DNA of 64,000 nucleotides from Pseudomonas iridis (GCF_017980685.1 NZ_JACXXO010000005.1:124001-188000); one strand, 5' to 3'; positions 9,774 to 18,927 are shown, numbered from the stretch's first letter. Notes: a model not told the origin generated them from the sequence alone. Numbers and translations are program-made.

Positions 9774-9956
9774 ATGGGCACAGTACACACAGCAATGCCG
9801 CCACAAACCCTGTACGTCACGATTCGTCGCGATGAATTGCGTCAGTTGAAAGACGAGCGCGACCAATTGAAGCAGGAGTTGGCGCAACTGCGCGCGCTGA
9901 CCCAGGGCGCTCAGCCCAAACCACTGCCGGTTGTCCAGCGTCACCCGCACGCCTGA
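9774..9956 (+). CDS. Small coiled-coil protein (60 aa)
   Basis: A 60-residue protein with a central charged helix (residues 19-45, heptad-like ELRQLKDERDQLKQEL) and a Pro-rich tail. ATG 9774 follows a GAGGTGAG ribosome-binding site. It lies divergently from gnd and upstream of the cptA-like gene. No known family is recognised. The regular coiled-coil heptads and good ribosome-binding site support a real gene; function unknown. Confidence 0.65.
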   Translation: MGTVHTAMPPQTLYVTIRRDELRQLKDERDQLKQELAQLRALTQGAQPKPLPVVQRHPHA

Positions 9957-10168
9957 TCTTCCCCGCTGTTTTCGGGAGCAGCCGACGCTGTTCCCGACAC
10001 GATGCACCTCTGGCCGCTTAAGCACAGACAAGCGCGCCGATTAACAAAACTTTCACAATCCCTTCGTGATACTGCGCCGCATTCTGGCCGTACCTGCGCG
10101 TGCGGCGTCCGTTCGTCGGTTTCATGGATGTTCCGGCGGTAGTTGTAACGAGTGAGCTGGAGCGCCGA

Positions 10169-11917
10169 ATGGCATTGTTCAAACGCAGCAAAACGACTGC
10201 GGCAGGTTTCGATTGGGCCGGTGTTCTCTGGCTGTTTGTGTTCTTCTGGTACTTCTCCGGCATTACCCAACTGCTGATTCAGGTAACGGGCACCTCCGGC
10301 TTCACGGGGTTTCGCCAAGCGTTCGTGATGAGCGCGATCTGGCTGGCACCGATGCTGTTGTTCCCCAAACGCACAAAACTGCTCGCCGGCCTGATCGGCG
10401 TCGTGCTGTGGGCCTGTTCGATGGCCAGTCTGGGTTACTTCTTCATTTATCAGCAGGAATTCTCCCAGAGCGTCATCTTCATCATGTTCGAGTCGAACGT
10501 GTCTGAAGCCGGCGAGTACATGACTCAGTACTTTGCCTGGTGGATGGTGGCGGCGTTCCTGGCGCATACCGCATTCGCCTGGTTCCTGTGGACTCGCTTG
10601 CGTCCGGTGTACATGCCCCGTGGCCGCGCAATGGTCGCTGCCGCGGCTATCGTGATCGCTGTCGTCGGTTATCCGCTGATCAAGCAAACGCTGCGCATGG
10701 GCAACTTCGCTGAAGGCTTCGAGAAGTTCGAAACCCGTATCGAGCCGGCGGTGCCATGGCAAATGGCAGTGGCTTACCACCGTTATCTCGACACCCTGGA
10801 AGATATGCAGGGCATGCTGGACAGCGCCAGCAAGATCCCGCCGCTGCATAACCTCAAGGCTGCCGGCGCCGATCAGCCGTCAACGCTTGTGCTGGTAATC
10901 GGCGAATCGACCAACCGTCAGCGCATGAGCCTGTACGGCTACCCGCGCAACACCACGCCGGAACTGGACAAACTCAAGGATCAACTGGCGATTTTCGACA
11001 ACGTCGTGACACCTCGTCCGTACACCATCGAGGCGTTGCAGCAGGTACTGACTTTCGCTGACGAAGAAAACCCGGACCTCTACCTGTCCACGCCATCGTT
11101 GGTCAGCATGATGAAACAGGCGGGTTACAAGACCTTCTGGATCACCAACCAGCAGACCATGACCAAGCGCAACACCATGCTCACAACCTTCTCCGAACAG
11201 GCCGACGAGCAGGTGTACCTGAACAACAACCGCAACCAGAACGCTGCCCAGTACGACGGCGACGTGATCGAGCCGTTCAACAAGGCGCTGGCCGATGCGG
11301 CGCCGCGCAAGTTGATCGTCGTGCATTTGCTCGGCACGCACATGAGCTACCAATACCGTTATCCGTCGACCTTCGACAAGTTCAAGGATCGCAACGGTGT
11401 TCCGCCGGGTGTGCGTGACGATCAGGTACCGACCTACAACAGCTATGACAACGCCGTGCTGTACAACGACTTTGTCGTGTCGAGCCTGATCAAGGATTAC
11501 GCCAAATCCGATCCGAATGGCTTCCTTTTGTATCTTTCGGACCACGGCGAAGACGTGTTCGACTCGGTGGGCCACAGCACCCTGGGCCGCAACGAAAACA
11601 AACCGACCGCGCCGATGTACACCATTCCGTTCATGGCGTGGGCCTCGCCGAAATGGCGCGAAAACCATGACTGGAACCTGGTCGGTGACTTGCAGCGACC
11701 GTACAGCAGCTCGCATCTGATCCACACGTGGGCAGACCTGGCCGGTTTGAGCTTCGATGAACTGGACCGCAGCAAAAGCGTGGTCAGCGACAGCTTCCAG
11801 GTTCGTCCACTGCTGATCGGCGATCCGTATCAACGTGAACAACGGGCGCTGATCGATTTCAGCCTGATGAAGCCCAAGCCCGTCGTGGGCTCAGAACCGA
11901 AAGTCGTACAACAGTGA
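10169..11917 (+). CDS. cptA: CptA-type phosphoethanolamine transferase
   Basis: A 582-residue inner-membrane enzyme. About five membrane helices in residues 15-175 are followed by a periplasmic sulfatase-fold catalytic domain. The metal-bound nucleophile is in GEST (Glu246, Thr248), and the late zinc site is SDHGED (Asp458-His459). Enzymes of this family transfer phosphoethanolamine to lipid A or core sugars; CptA prefers core heptose, but the acceptor here is inferred. ATG 10169 has GGAG six bases upstream, whereas the longer frame from 10100 lacks support. It is closed by a strong terminator. Confidence 0.85.
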   Translation: MALFKRSKTTAAGFDWAGVLWLFVFFWYFSGITQLLIQVTGTSGFTGFRQAFVMSAIWLAPMLLFPKRTKLLAGLIGVVLWACSMASLGYFFIYQQEFSQSVIFIMFESNVSEAGEYMTQYFAWWMVAAFLAHTAFAWFLWTRLRPVYMPRGRAMVAAAAIVIAVVGYPLIKQTLRMGNFAEGFEKFETRIEPAVPWQMAVAYHRYLDTLEDMQGMLDSASKIPPLHNLKAAGADQPSTLVLVIGESTNRQRMSLYGYPRNTTPELDKLKDQLAIFDNVVTPRPYTIEALQQVLTFADEENPDLYLSTPSLVSMMKQAGYKTFWITNQQTMTKRNTMLTTFSEQADEQVYLNNNRNQNAAQYDGDVIEPFNKALADAAPRKLIVVHLLGTHMSYQYRYPSTFDKFKDRNGVPPGVRDDQVPTYNSYDNAVLYNDFVVSSLIKDYAKSDPNGFLLYLSDHGEDVFDSVGHSTLGRNENKPTAPMYTIPFMAWASPKWRENHDWNLVGDLQRPYSSSHLIHTWADLAGLSFDELDRSKSVVSDSFQVRPLLIGDPYQREQRALIDFSLMKPKPVVGSEPKVVQQ

Positions 11918-11923
11918 CATCGC

Positions 11924-11949
11924 AAAGGGGCCGAAACCGGCCCCTTTTT
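11924..11949 (+). terminator. Intrinsic terminator after the phosphoethanolamine transferase gene
   Basis: A GC-rich hairpin (AAGGGGCCG, AAA loop, CCGGCCCCTT) is followed by a run of five T, shortly after the stop at 11917. This is a textbook Rho-independent layout. Confidence 0.9.
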
Positions 11950-11993
11950 CATGCCTGCAACATTTTCAAATGAAACTATTTCGCGTTTGATAC

Positions 11994-12016
11994 TAAATCG
12001 CAGTTCCGCGCTTCGT
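11994..12016 (+). promoter_or_regulatory. Near-consensus iron-starvation (PvdS) box upstream of the TonB receptor
   Basis: TAAAT at 11994-11998 and CGT at 12014-12016 match both halves of the known PvdS motif TAAAT-N16-CGT, but the spacer is 15 instead of 16. It lies about 50 bases before ATG 12065, a suitable distance for a promoter. No convincing 19-base Fur box was seen nearby. Confidence 0.4.
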
Positions 12017-12064
12017 CTCTGAACAAACGGATTTTTTCCCCTCGAAGACAAGGAGTCGGCTGCG

Positions 12065-14311
12065 ATGTTCGCGCCCATCACCCGTTCCATGACCCTTACC
12101 CTCGGCCTCTGTGGAGCCGCCCTGAGTACCGATCTGCTGGCTGAATCCGACGCCGAAAAAGCACCGGAGCCCACCGCCCCGGCGCTGGAACTGGAATCGA
12201 CAAACATCTCCGCGCAAGGCCTTGGCAGCAGCACCGAAAACACCCACGCTTACACCACCGGCGCCATGAGCACCGCTACGCGGATGAACCTGTCGATCAA
12301 GGAAACGCCGCAGTCGGTGTCGGTGGTCACCCGCCAGCAGATGGATGATTTCAAGCTCGGTACATTGTCCGAAGCCATGAGCCAGACCACTGGCGTGGTG
12401 GTCCAGCACCTTGACTCGGATCGGGTCAGCTATTCCTCCCGGGGTTATTCGATCAACAACTTCCAGATCGACGGGATGCTCAACACGTTCGATCGCATGA
12501 AGTCTGACGCCGACACCATCATCTACGACCGAATAGAAGTCGTGCGCGGTGCCACTGGCCTGACAACGGGTGCGGGCGATCCGTCGGCGACCATCAACAT
12601 GGTGCGCAAACGGCCGACGGCCCAGCTTCAGGCGCTGGCCGGGGTCAGCGGTGGCAGCTACGACGATTACTACAGTTACGTCGATGTCGGCGGCCCGCTG
12701 GCCTTCGATGGCCGTTTGCGCGGGCGTACGGTGCTGGCTTATCGCGACAGCCAGTCGTTTCGCGACAAGTACGCCCTGCAACGGGAAGTCGGCTACGGAA
12801 TTCTTGAGGCTGACCTGACCGATTCCACGGTGCTCGCTGTGGGTTATGACTATCAGGACAAACAGGTGCAAGGTTCAGCCTGGGGCACCGTGCCTTACTG
12901 GAACGCCGACGGCGACAAGGCCGGGCTCGGCCGCTCGACCAATATGGCGACTTCCTGGAGTTCGTGGCCGCTCAAGGACAAAACCGCCTTCGCCACCCTT
13001 GATCAGGCACTGGCAGGTGGCTGGCACCTGAAAGCGGCCTACACCCATCGCCAAAGCGATATCGACGGCAAGGTCTACTACGGCGGCGCAGGCTTTCCCG
13101 AGGCGGACCGCAGCGGCATGATTGCTTACACATCGCACATGGTCGGCACGCAGAAAATGGACGTCTATGACTTCAATCTCTCCGGCCCCTATTCGTTGTT
13201 CGGTCGTGAGCACGAAATGATGTTCGGCTATGGCGAAGCAGAACACCGCTCCTACTCCCCGAAAACCGTCAACGGTCCCGTACCGGACGACTACGGTACG
13301 ATCCGCGACTGGAAGTACATGGGTAGCATCGGCAAGTTTCCCGACACCGTCACCGGGCTGACCGGCTCAAGGGGCAGCACGCGGCAGAAGGCTGGCTATA
13401 TCGCCACGCGCCTGAGTCTGACCGACCAGTTGCACGCCGTGATTGGCAGCCGTTACGGCAGTTGGGAAGGTGAAAATTCCGATCACTACTATGACAAAAA
13501 CCTGCAATTGACCCGCGTTGAAACAACCCGTCAGCAACAAAATGACGTCTGGACACCCTACGCCGGCCTGCTCTACGACCTGACGCCGGAGTACACCGCT
13601 TACGTCAGCTACACCGATATTTTCAAACCGCAGAATAATCGCGACAGCAGCCGCAACTACCTCGATCCGGTCGTCGGCAGCAACTACGAAGTGGGCCTCA
13701 AGGGCAGTTTGCTGGAAGAGCGACTCAACGTCGCCACGGCGCTGTTCTGGAGCAAGCAGGACAACGTTGCCGAGGTCGACAACTCGGTGCCGCCAGATCC
13801 CGTCACGCGCGAACAGTTTTACAAGTCCGGTGGTAAAGGCAACAAGGTCAGCGGTTTCGAAGCCGAGGTTTCGGGCGAAATCAGCAACGGCTGGAACATG
13901 ACCGCCGGCTACACCTACACCCATTCGGCCAACGGTGAGCAACAACGCACCAATGAAGACCAGCCGCTGAACATGCTGCGGGTTTCCACGGCGTACCGTT
14001 TGCCGGGCGAATGGCAGGCGTTGACCGTCGGCGGTGCGGTCAATTGGCAGAGCCGTATTTTCGGCGATTCGAATCGCCCGATCGGCCGGGATGCCGAGGG
14101 CGAATTCATCACCGAAAATACCAAGATTCACCAGGGCGCCTACACCGTGGTCAAGCTGATGTCGCGCTATGCCATCGACAAAAACCTCTCGGCCTCGCTG
14201 AACGTCGACAACCTCTTCGACAAGAAGTACTACGAAAACGTCGGTTTCTACAATGGCGTGTATTGGGGCGATCCGCGCACAGTGACGGTGAGCCTGGACT
14301 GGAAGCTCTGA
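12065..14311 (+). CDS. TonB-dependent siderophore receptor
   Basis: A 748-residue outer-membrane receptor. A signal peptide (cleavage near residues 24-27, LLAES) precedes a short linker. A plug domain follows at about residues 65-185 (KETPQSVSVV and RSYSINN-type segments, 'IEVVRGATGL' before the barrel), then a 22-strand barrel. There is no N-terminal STN signalling domain, so it should not act directly through an ECF sigma/anti-sigma pair. The closest groups are hydroxamate- or catecholate-type ferric siderophore receptors; the ligand cannot be read. It ends in Trp-Lys-Leu rather than the common terminal Phe. AAGGAG precedes ATG 12065. Confidence 0.93.
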   Translation: MFAPITRSMTLTLGLCGAALSTDLLAESDAEKAPEPTAPALELESTNISAQGLGSSTENTHAYTTGAMSTATRMNLSIKETPQSVSVVTRQQMDDFKLGTLSEAMSQTTGVVVQHLDSDRVSYSSRGYSINNFQIDGMLNTFDRMKSDADTIIYDRIEVVRGATGLTTGAGDPSATINMVRKRPTAQLQALAGVSGGSYDDYYSYVDVGGPLAFDGRLRGRTVLAYRDSQSFRDKYALQREVGYGILEADLTDSTVLAVGYDYQDKQVQGSAWGTVPYWNADGDKAGLGRSTNMATSWSSWPLKDKTAFATLDQALAGGWHLKAAYTHRQSDIDGKVYYGGAGFPEADRSGMIAYTSHMVGTQKMDVYDFNLSGPYSLFGREHEMMFGYGEAEHRSYSPKTVNGPVPDDYGTIRDWKYMGSIGKFPDTVTGLTGSRGSTRQKAGYIATRLSLTDQLHAVIGSRYGSWEGENSDHYYDKNLQLTRVETTRQQQNDVWTPYAGLLYDLTPEYTAYVSYTDIFKPQNNRDSSRNYLDPVVGSNYEVGLKGSLLEERLNVATALFWSKQDNVAEVDNSVPPDPVTREQFYKSGGKGNKVSGFEAEVSGEISNGWNMTAGYTYTHSANGEQQRTNEDQPLNMLRVSTAYRLPGEWQALTVGGAVNWQSRIFGDSNRPIGRDAEGEFITENTKIHQGAYTVVKLMSRYAIDKNLSASLNVDNLFDKKYYENVGFYNGVYWGDPRTVTVSLDWKL

Positions 14312-14477
14312 CTTTCTTTTATGCACCTATCACCTGTAGTGCAGGAACAAGCGTACTCGCTACAGGTATGGCACGCCGTCAAAGGGTGTTAACCCCGAGT
14401 TAATTCGCTCCGCACACAATTGCCTCCGAGATCTGCTTCATGGACGAACGGCTCCGACTTGTTCAGTAGGAGGCACC

Positions 14478-14687
14478 ATGAAAATCACCACCGCAATGCT
14501 TGCCGGGCTACTCGCCCTTGGTTCCGCCAGCGCTTTCGCTGAAGGCGGCGCCGAACGCATGCGTCATTACTTCGACAATTTCCCGGTCCATCACGCGCAA
14601 AGCGAACAGGCGAACGACGCCAACGCGAAAGAGATTCGGGTTCCCGCCGATCAGACGGCGCAAGTGACCGAGTCCTACCGCGACTGA
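14478..14687 (+). CDS. Small exported protein (69 aa)
   Basis: A 69-residue protein with a clear signal peptide (lysine, hydrophobic core, AFA cleavage near residue 21). The mature part is about 48 polar residues beginning EGGAERM. A strong AGGAGG ribosome-binding site precedes ATG 14478. The start of the mature region resembles short periplasmic proteins annotated as PtrA N-terminal-like in Pseudomonas, but this is only an impression. It stands alone between the TonB receptor and a terminator; function unknown. Confidence 0.75.
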   Translation: MKITTAMLAGLLALGSASAFAEGGAERMRHYFDNFPVHHAQSEQANDANAKEIRVPADQTAQVTESYRD

Positions 14688-14749
14688 GTTTTTACAGAGC
14701 AACCGATGAACCTCCCACGGCTGTGCTCCGGCCAGGGGGAAGACAGTTA

Positions 14750-14775
14750 GGCGCCCCTTTTCGGGCGCCTTTTTT
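14750..14775 (+). terminator. Intrinsic terminator after the 69-aa exported protein
   Basis: A 7-base GC stem GGCGCCC / GGGCGCC with a 6-base loop is followed by six T. It lies just before the convergent GNAT stop codon. Confidence 0.9.
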
Positions 14776-15278
14776 TATGCCTGAAGATCCTTGATCCAGA
14801 ACAGCATGCGCCCGTGATCAGGGTTGAACATGCCGGGCGCAAAGCCGAATTTGCTGTAGGCGTTCTGCGCCACGGCGTTGCCTTCCAGTACTTCGAGAGT
14901 GATCTTGCAGCAGCCGCGCTGACGGGAGATTTCCTCGACCTTGCGGAGCATTTTCTGGCTCAACCCCAAACCGCGAAACTTGCTCATCACCGCCACATCG
15001 TGGACGTTGACCAAGGGTTTGCATGCGAACGTGGAAAACCCCTCAAAGCAGTTCACCAACCCTGCCGGTTCACCGCCGACAAACGCCAGCACACTGAAGG
15101 CGTGCGGCCGGCGCGCCAGCTCTTCGGGCAGTCGTCGCAGCAACTCAGGGTCGATCGGCTGCTCGCCGCCCATGGGATCTTCTGCATAGTGATTGAGTAC
15201 AACGCCAATGGCCTCGGCGTGCACTGGATTGGTGTAACTGGCCTGAAGCACAAGAATTTCTGCGGAATCCATTTCCAT
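14775..15278 (-). CDS. GNAT family N-acetyltransferase
   Basis: About 167 residues with a GNAT fold. The acetyl-CoA binding motif A is seen in VHDVAVMSKFRGLGLSQKML (R/Q-x-x-G-x-G type) and the C-terminal motif in NAVAQNAYSKFGF. It probably acetylates an amine on a small molecule or protein; the substrate is unknown. The frame can extend to a TTG at 15290, but ATG 15278 (or ATG 15272, two codons later, with GGGGA upstream) is preferred. It lies downstream of and co-directional with the DinB gene, about 115 bases apart. Confidence 0.85.
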   Translation of the reverse strand: MEMDSAEILVLQASYTNPVHAEAIGVVLNHYAEDPMGGEQPIDPELLRRLPEELARRPHAFSVLAFVGGEPAGLVNCFEGFSTFACKPLVNVHDVAVMSKFRGLGLSQKMLRKVEEISRQRGCCKITLEVLEGNAVAQNAYSKFGFAPGMFNPDHGRMLFWIKDLQA

Positions 15279-15392
15279 CCCCGAACGCAAAAGCCCCAGC
15301 GCGCAAAGTGCTTGCTGAAAGGCTGTGTTGACCTTAGCGCGAGCGCGGCCCGGCAGACAACCTGCAAGAAAAGCAAAAGATCACGAGATCGT

Positions 15393-15974
15393 TCAACGAC
15401 CCCAGATCAACTCTTCGGTCCAGCCCAGTTCAGCAAAATCCCCGGCGCGCAATCCAGCCTCACCGACACAGAAAAACTCGTCCAGTTGCGGCGGTTTCAC
15501 GGCGGTGTCGCTGAGCATCGCGTGCACCTGCCCACGGTGATGAATCTGATGCTCAAACAGGTGTGAAAGCATGCGCAAGCGGCTGTCGTGCTGAGGTTTC
15601 TCGCGGGCGATGGTGACGAGCCGGCCCAGATCGGCATCGCGCAGTTGTTCGCAATAAGCGATCAGCCGACGATCGACATGGGCCTGTTCCTCACGCAATA
15701 AAAGTGGGTCGGTAAAGGGTTCGGCGGCATTGAAAAACACGTAGCAGTCAGGATGCGGTTCGTCCCCGCGCAGTTCGCGCTCCAGCGCATCCACGTAGAA
15801 CCAGTCACAGGTGAGGATATGGTTGAGGGTCAGCCGCAGGCTCGGAAAAAAACTCACCCGAGGGGCCGACAGGTCGCTGTCGTCGAGTTGCGTCCAGGCC
15901 TTGGCCAGTCGGTGATTGGCCCAGGCGTTTTGATACGCCATGGTCAATAGATGATGGGACAGCGGCTGGTTCAT
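15393..15974 (-). CDS. DinB family protein
   Basis: A 193-residue four-helix-bundle protein. The three-histidine metal site of the DinB/YfiT group is suggested by HILTCDWF (near residue 50) and HQIHHRGQVH (near residues 148-157). Members include metal-dependent thiol transferases and damage-induced proteins, but the specific reaction is not known. The start is ATG 15974, preceded by GAAGAGG; the longer frame to 16136 overlaps the upstream ATPase gene and is rejected. It begins 17 bases after the AFG1/ZapE gene, so the two are probably co-transcribed. Confidence 0.88.
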   Translation of the reverse strand: MNQPLSHHLLTMAYQNAWANHRLAKAWTQLDDSDLSAPRVSFFPSLRLTLNHILTCDWFYVDALERELRGDEPHPDCYVFFNAAEPFTDPLLLREEQAHVDRRLIAYCEQLRDADLGRLVTIAREKPQHDSRLRMLSHLFEHQIHHRGQVHAMLSDTAVKPPQLDEFFCVGEAGLRAGDFAELGWTEELIWGR

Positions 15975-15991
15975 GTGGGCGCCCTCTTCTT

Positions 15992-17110
15992 TCAAACCTC
16001 GGCAAAGCGTTGCAATTGCATTTCCTGCAAGCGACTGAGGGTGCGGCGGAACGGGAACTGCAGATAGCCCTCGGTGTAGAGCGCCTCCATCGCCACGTGT
16101 GCCTCGATGTACAGCGGCACCTTGCGGTCGTAGCACTCGTCGACCAAGGCAATAAAACGCCGCACGCCATCGTCGTGCACCGATAACTGCGGCAACTCAC
16201 GATCCCCCGCCACCACTTGCGCGCTGCCGTCCTCGGTGCCGCGAGCGATGCGTCCTTCGCGCTTCTGTGCGCTGAGGTTCGGCACCTCGCTCAACAGAAT
16301 AGCCCGGTAGTTGTCGCACAGCGCGATGAAATCCATGGCGGCGAACGGTTGCTCGCACAGGTCGGCGTAACGACACCAGAGCACAGTCGGACTGGCCTGC
16401 ACCACGTTGAGCACTCGATGGCCGACCGTTACCGGTTCAGCGCTGGCCGATTGCCCGGCCGTCAACGCGTCAAAGACCCCGCCCAGCGCACTGGTGCTTC
16501 CGGCATTGGCGATAAAGTAGCGCTGGTGGATCGCGCCCGGATGCAGCCGATGATCCTCGGCGCCATTCACCGGGACCACCTGCATATGCGCCTTGATCGC
16601 GGCAATCGCCGGGACAAAGCGATCGCGATTGAAGCCATCGGCGTACAAACCATCCGGCGGCAGGTTGGAGGTACAGACCACAACCACGCCTTCGTCGAAC
16701 ATCACCTGGAACAGGCGCCCGAGAATGATCGCATCGCCTATGTCGTTGACGAACAGTTCGTCGAAGCACAACACCCGCACTTCGCTCGCCAGCTCCTTGG
16801 CCAGCGCACGCAGCGGATCGGCGATGCCGGTCAACTGGAACGAACGCTGGTGCACCCAGCCCATGAAATGATGAAAGTGTTGCCGCCGCGCCGGCACTCG
16901 CAAGCTTTGATAGAACTGATCCATCAGCCACGTCTTGCCGCGCCCGACGGGGCCCCACAAGTACACGCCGCTGACCGAGCGAGCGCCGGCGTGCAAGGCT
17001 TCGTGGCATTTTTGCAGCGCCCATACGGCCTGTTCCTGAGCTTCATCCTGGATGAAACCCTTGTGCTCGATGGCATGCTGCCAGGCGCTTAGCGGAGAGT
17101 CGAAAGTCAT
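15992..17110 (-). CDS. zapE: AFG1/ZapE-family ATPase
   Basis: A 372-residue P-loop ATPase with Walker A GPVGRGKT (residues 53-60) and Walker B VLCFDE (near 115), matching the AFG1/ZapE family. ZapE associates with the Z-ring and destabilises FtsZ in E. coli; mitochondrial AFG1 works in protein quality control. Pseudomonas genomes can carry more than one family member, so zapE may belong to another locus and this copy may have a different role. It precedes the DinB gene in the same transcription unit. Confidence 0.85.
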   Translation of the reverse strand: MTFDSPLSAWQHAIEHKGFIQDEAQEQAVWALQKCHEALHAGARSVSGVYLWGPVGRGKTWLMDQFYQSLRVPARRQHFHHFMGWVHQRSFQLTGIADPLRALAKELASEVRVLCFDELFVNDIGDAIILGRLFQVMFDEGVVVVCTSNLPPDGLYADGFNRDRFVPAIAAIKAHMQVVPVNGAEDHRLHPGAIHQRYFIANAGSTSALGGVFDALTAGQSASAEPVTVGHRVLNVVQASPTVLWCRYADLCEQPFAAMDFIALCDNYRAILLSEVPNLSAQKREGRIARGTEDGSAQVVAGDRELPQLSVHDDGVRRFIALVDECYDRKVPLYIEAHVAMEALYTEGYLQFPFRRTLSRLQEMQLQRFAEV

Positions 17111-17150
17111 GCGCGGCAGTATGCCACGCCTTTAAGTCACCCCAACTCCC

Positions 17151-17249
17151 TGTAGGAGCTGTCGAGTGAAACGAGGCTGCGATCTTTTGATCTGGCTTGT
17201 GTTATGAACAAGCAAAGTCAAAAGATCGCAGCCTTCGGCAGCGCCTACA
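17151..17249. repeat. REP-type inverted repeat pair
   Basis: A left arm from 17151 (TGTAGGAGCTG... GCTGCGATCTTTTGA) and a right arm 17218-17249 (TCAAAAGATCGCAGC... CTACA) form an imperfect inverted pair. The left arm carries a variant centre (TCGAGTGAAACG) instead of the usual GCGGCAG stretch. It lies in the divergent gap between the ATPase gene and the purine permease. Confidence 0.8.
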
Positions 17250-17280
17250 GGATCGAGGCTGTGTTCAAACCTTCCACACC

Positions 17281-17313
17281 CAATAAAACCTGACCTTTCA
17301 GGCAGTTTTATTG
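17281..17313 (+). promoter_or_regulatory. Two-stem RNA hairpin in the leader of the NCS2 permease
   Basis: An outer stem CAATAAAA/TTTTATTG (17281-17288 with 17306-17313) encloses an inner hairpin CCTGA-CCTT-TCAGG (17289-17302) and a 3-base bulge on the 3' side. It sits 80 bases before the permease start. A riboswitch-like or attenuator role is speculation; see findings. Confidence 0.35.
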
Positions 17314-17392
17314 CGTTGCCCTCGCCGCTCTCTTCCGGCATCCTGCGCCTCCATTTTCTGACCCGGCCCCGCCTCACGGCGCGCAAATCATC

Positions 17393-18859
17393 ATGACCGC
17401 CTCCGAAAAAGCCCTGCGCAACAACGATCTGATCTACGGCCTCAACGACCGCCCGCACCTGACCGCCACTGTGTTTGCAGCGCTGCAACACGTGTTGGCG
17501 AGTTTCGTCGGCATCATCACCCCGACCCTGATCATGGGCGGCGCCCTCGGTCTGCAAAGCGAAATCCCTTACCTGATCAGCATGGCGCTGTTCGTCTCGG
17601 GCCTGGGCACGTTCGTTCAGGCCAAGCGTTTCGGCCCGGTGGGCTCTGGCTTGCTGTGCCTGCAAGGAACAAGTTTTTCCTTTATCAGCGTGATTCTCAG
17701 TGCCGGGTTTATGGTCAAGGCCCGCGGTGGCGGCACCGATGAAATCCTCTCGACGATCTTTGGCGTGTGCTTTTTCGCTGCGTTCATTGAAGTGGCGCTG
17801 AGCCAGTTCATCGGCAAACTGCGCATGCTGATTACCCCGGTGGTCACTGGCACGATCATCACGCTGATGGGCCTGTCGCTGATCAAAGTGGCAATGACCG
17901 ACATCGCCGGCGGTTTCGGCGCAGCGGACTTGGGCGGCGCCAGCCATTTGTTTCTGGCGGCGCTGGTGCTCGGCACCATTGTTGTGCTGAACCGAGTCGA
18001 TGTGCCGTTCCTGCGCCTGGGTGCGATTGTTATCGGCCTGACCCTCGGCTACGTCGTTGCGTGGTTGATGGGCACCGTGGACTTTGCCAATCTGCCCGAC
18101 GTGCCGGTGGTCAGCGTACCGGTGCCGTTCAAGTACGGTTTCAATTTCGACTGGGTGGCGTTTGTGCCCATCGCGGTGATTTTCCTCGTCTCGCCGCTGG
18201 AGGCTGCCGGTGACCTGACTGCCAACTCGATGATTTCCCGGCAACCGGTCAAAGGCCCGTTGTACATCCGCCGGATCAAGTCCGGTTTGCTCGCCGATGG
18301 TCTCAACTCGGCAATGGCTGCGGTGTTCAACAGCATGCCGATGGTGACTTTCGCGCAGAACAACGGTGTGATTCAGCTCACCGGCGTAGCCAGCCGTTAC
18401 GTCGCCTTCTTCATTGCCGGGCTGCTGGTGTTGCTGGGGCTGTTCCCGATGATTGGTGCGGTGTTGCAACTGATGCCCAAACCCGTGCTCGGCGGCGCCG
18501 AACTGGTGATGTTCGGCACCGTGGCCGTGGCCGGGATCAAGATCCTCGCCGAGGCTGGCCTGCACCGGCGCAACATGCTGATCGTGGCCATTTCCCTGGG
18601 CATGGGCCTGGGCATCGCCGCCGTGCCGGAAGTCCTGCGCGAACTGCCCCAGGCGCTGCGCAACATCTTCGAATCGCCGATCACCGTGGGCGCGTTGTGC
18701 GCTATCGTGCTGAACATCTTCCTGCCGGAAGAATTCATCGAACTTGAGGAGGACGACTTCGATCCGGAAGCCTCTATCCTGCAAGTCATGGAAAACCCGG
18801 ATGTCCCGGCCAAGGGTGAACCTGGCTCGCCTGCGGCTGTCGCACAGTTGAACCGCTAA
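17393..18859 (+). CDS. NCS2 family purine (xanthine/urate-type) permease
   Basis: A 488-residue inner-membrane transporter with about 12-14 membrane segments. It shows NCS2 hallmarks: an early QH pair in AALQHVLASF, the AAGDLTANS segment on TM8-like helix, and the signature NSMPMVTFAQNNGVIQLTGV. This fits the XanQ/UacT branch, proton symporters for xanthine or uric acid; exact substrate uncertain. The C-terminal cytoplasmic tail is acidic. No good Shine-Dalgarno precedes ATG 17393, which is unusual for this window. It is closed by a strong terminator. Confidence 0.9.
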   Translation: MTASEKALRNNDLIYGLNDRPHLTATVFAALQHVLASFVGIITPTLIMGGALGLQSEIPYLISMALFVSGLGTFVQAKRFGPVGSGLLCLQGTSFSFISVILSAGFMVKARGGGTDEILSTIFGVCFFAAFIEVALSQFIGKLRMLITPVVTGTIITLMGLSLIKVAMTDIAGGFGAADLGGASHLFLAALVLGTIVVLNRVDVPFLRLGAIVIGLTLGYVVAWLMGTVDFANLPDVPVVSVPVPFKYGFNFDWVAFVPIAVIFLVSPLEAAGDLTANSMISRQPVKGPLYIRRIKSGLLADGLNSAMAAVFNSMPMVTFAQNNGVIQLTGVASRYVAFFIAGLLVLLGLFPMIGAVLQLMPKPVLGGAELVMFGTVAVAGIKILAEAGLHRRNMLIVAISLGMGLGIAAVPEVLRELPQALRNIFESPITVGALCAIVLNIFLPEEFIELEEDDFDPEASILQVMENPDVPAKGEPGSPAAVAQLNR

Positions 18860-18874
18860 CGCTGCGCTCTGAAT

Positions 18875-18912
18875 AAAAAAGGGCTGATCCGGTAGCGGCT
18901 CAGCCCTTTTTT
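18875..18912 (+). terminator. Intrinsic terminator after the NCS2 permease
   Basis: A long stem (AAAAAAGGGCTGA / TCAGCCCTTTTTT) with a 12-base loop, bounded by A and T runs, could work in both directions. It also forms the immediate upstream region of the lipoprotein gene at 18928. Confidence 0.9.
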
Positions 18913-18927
18913 GTTGAGAGACTGTTT

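Noticed and set aside
17132..18784. Long minus-strand frame (about 550 codons) opposite the NCS2 permease
   Set aside because: It is an antisense shadow of a high-GC gene; composition is Gln/Arg/His-rich with no domain, and the plus-strand protein is a clear transporter.
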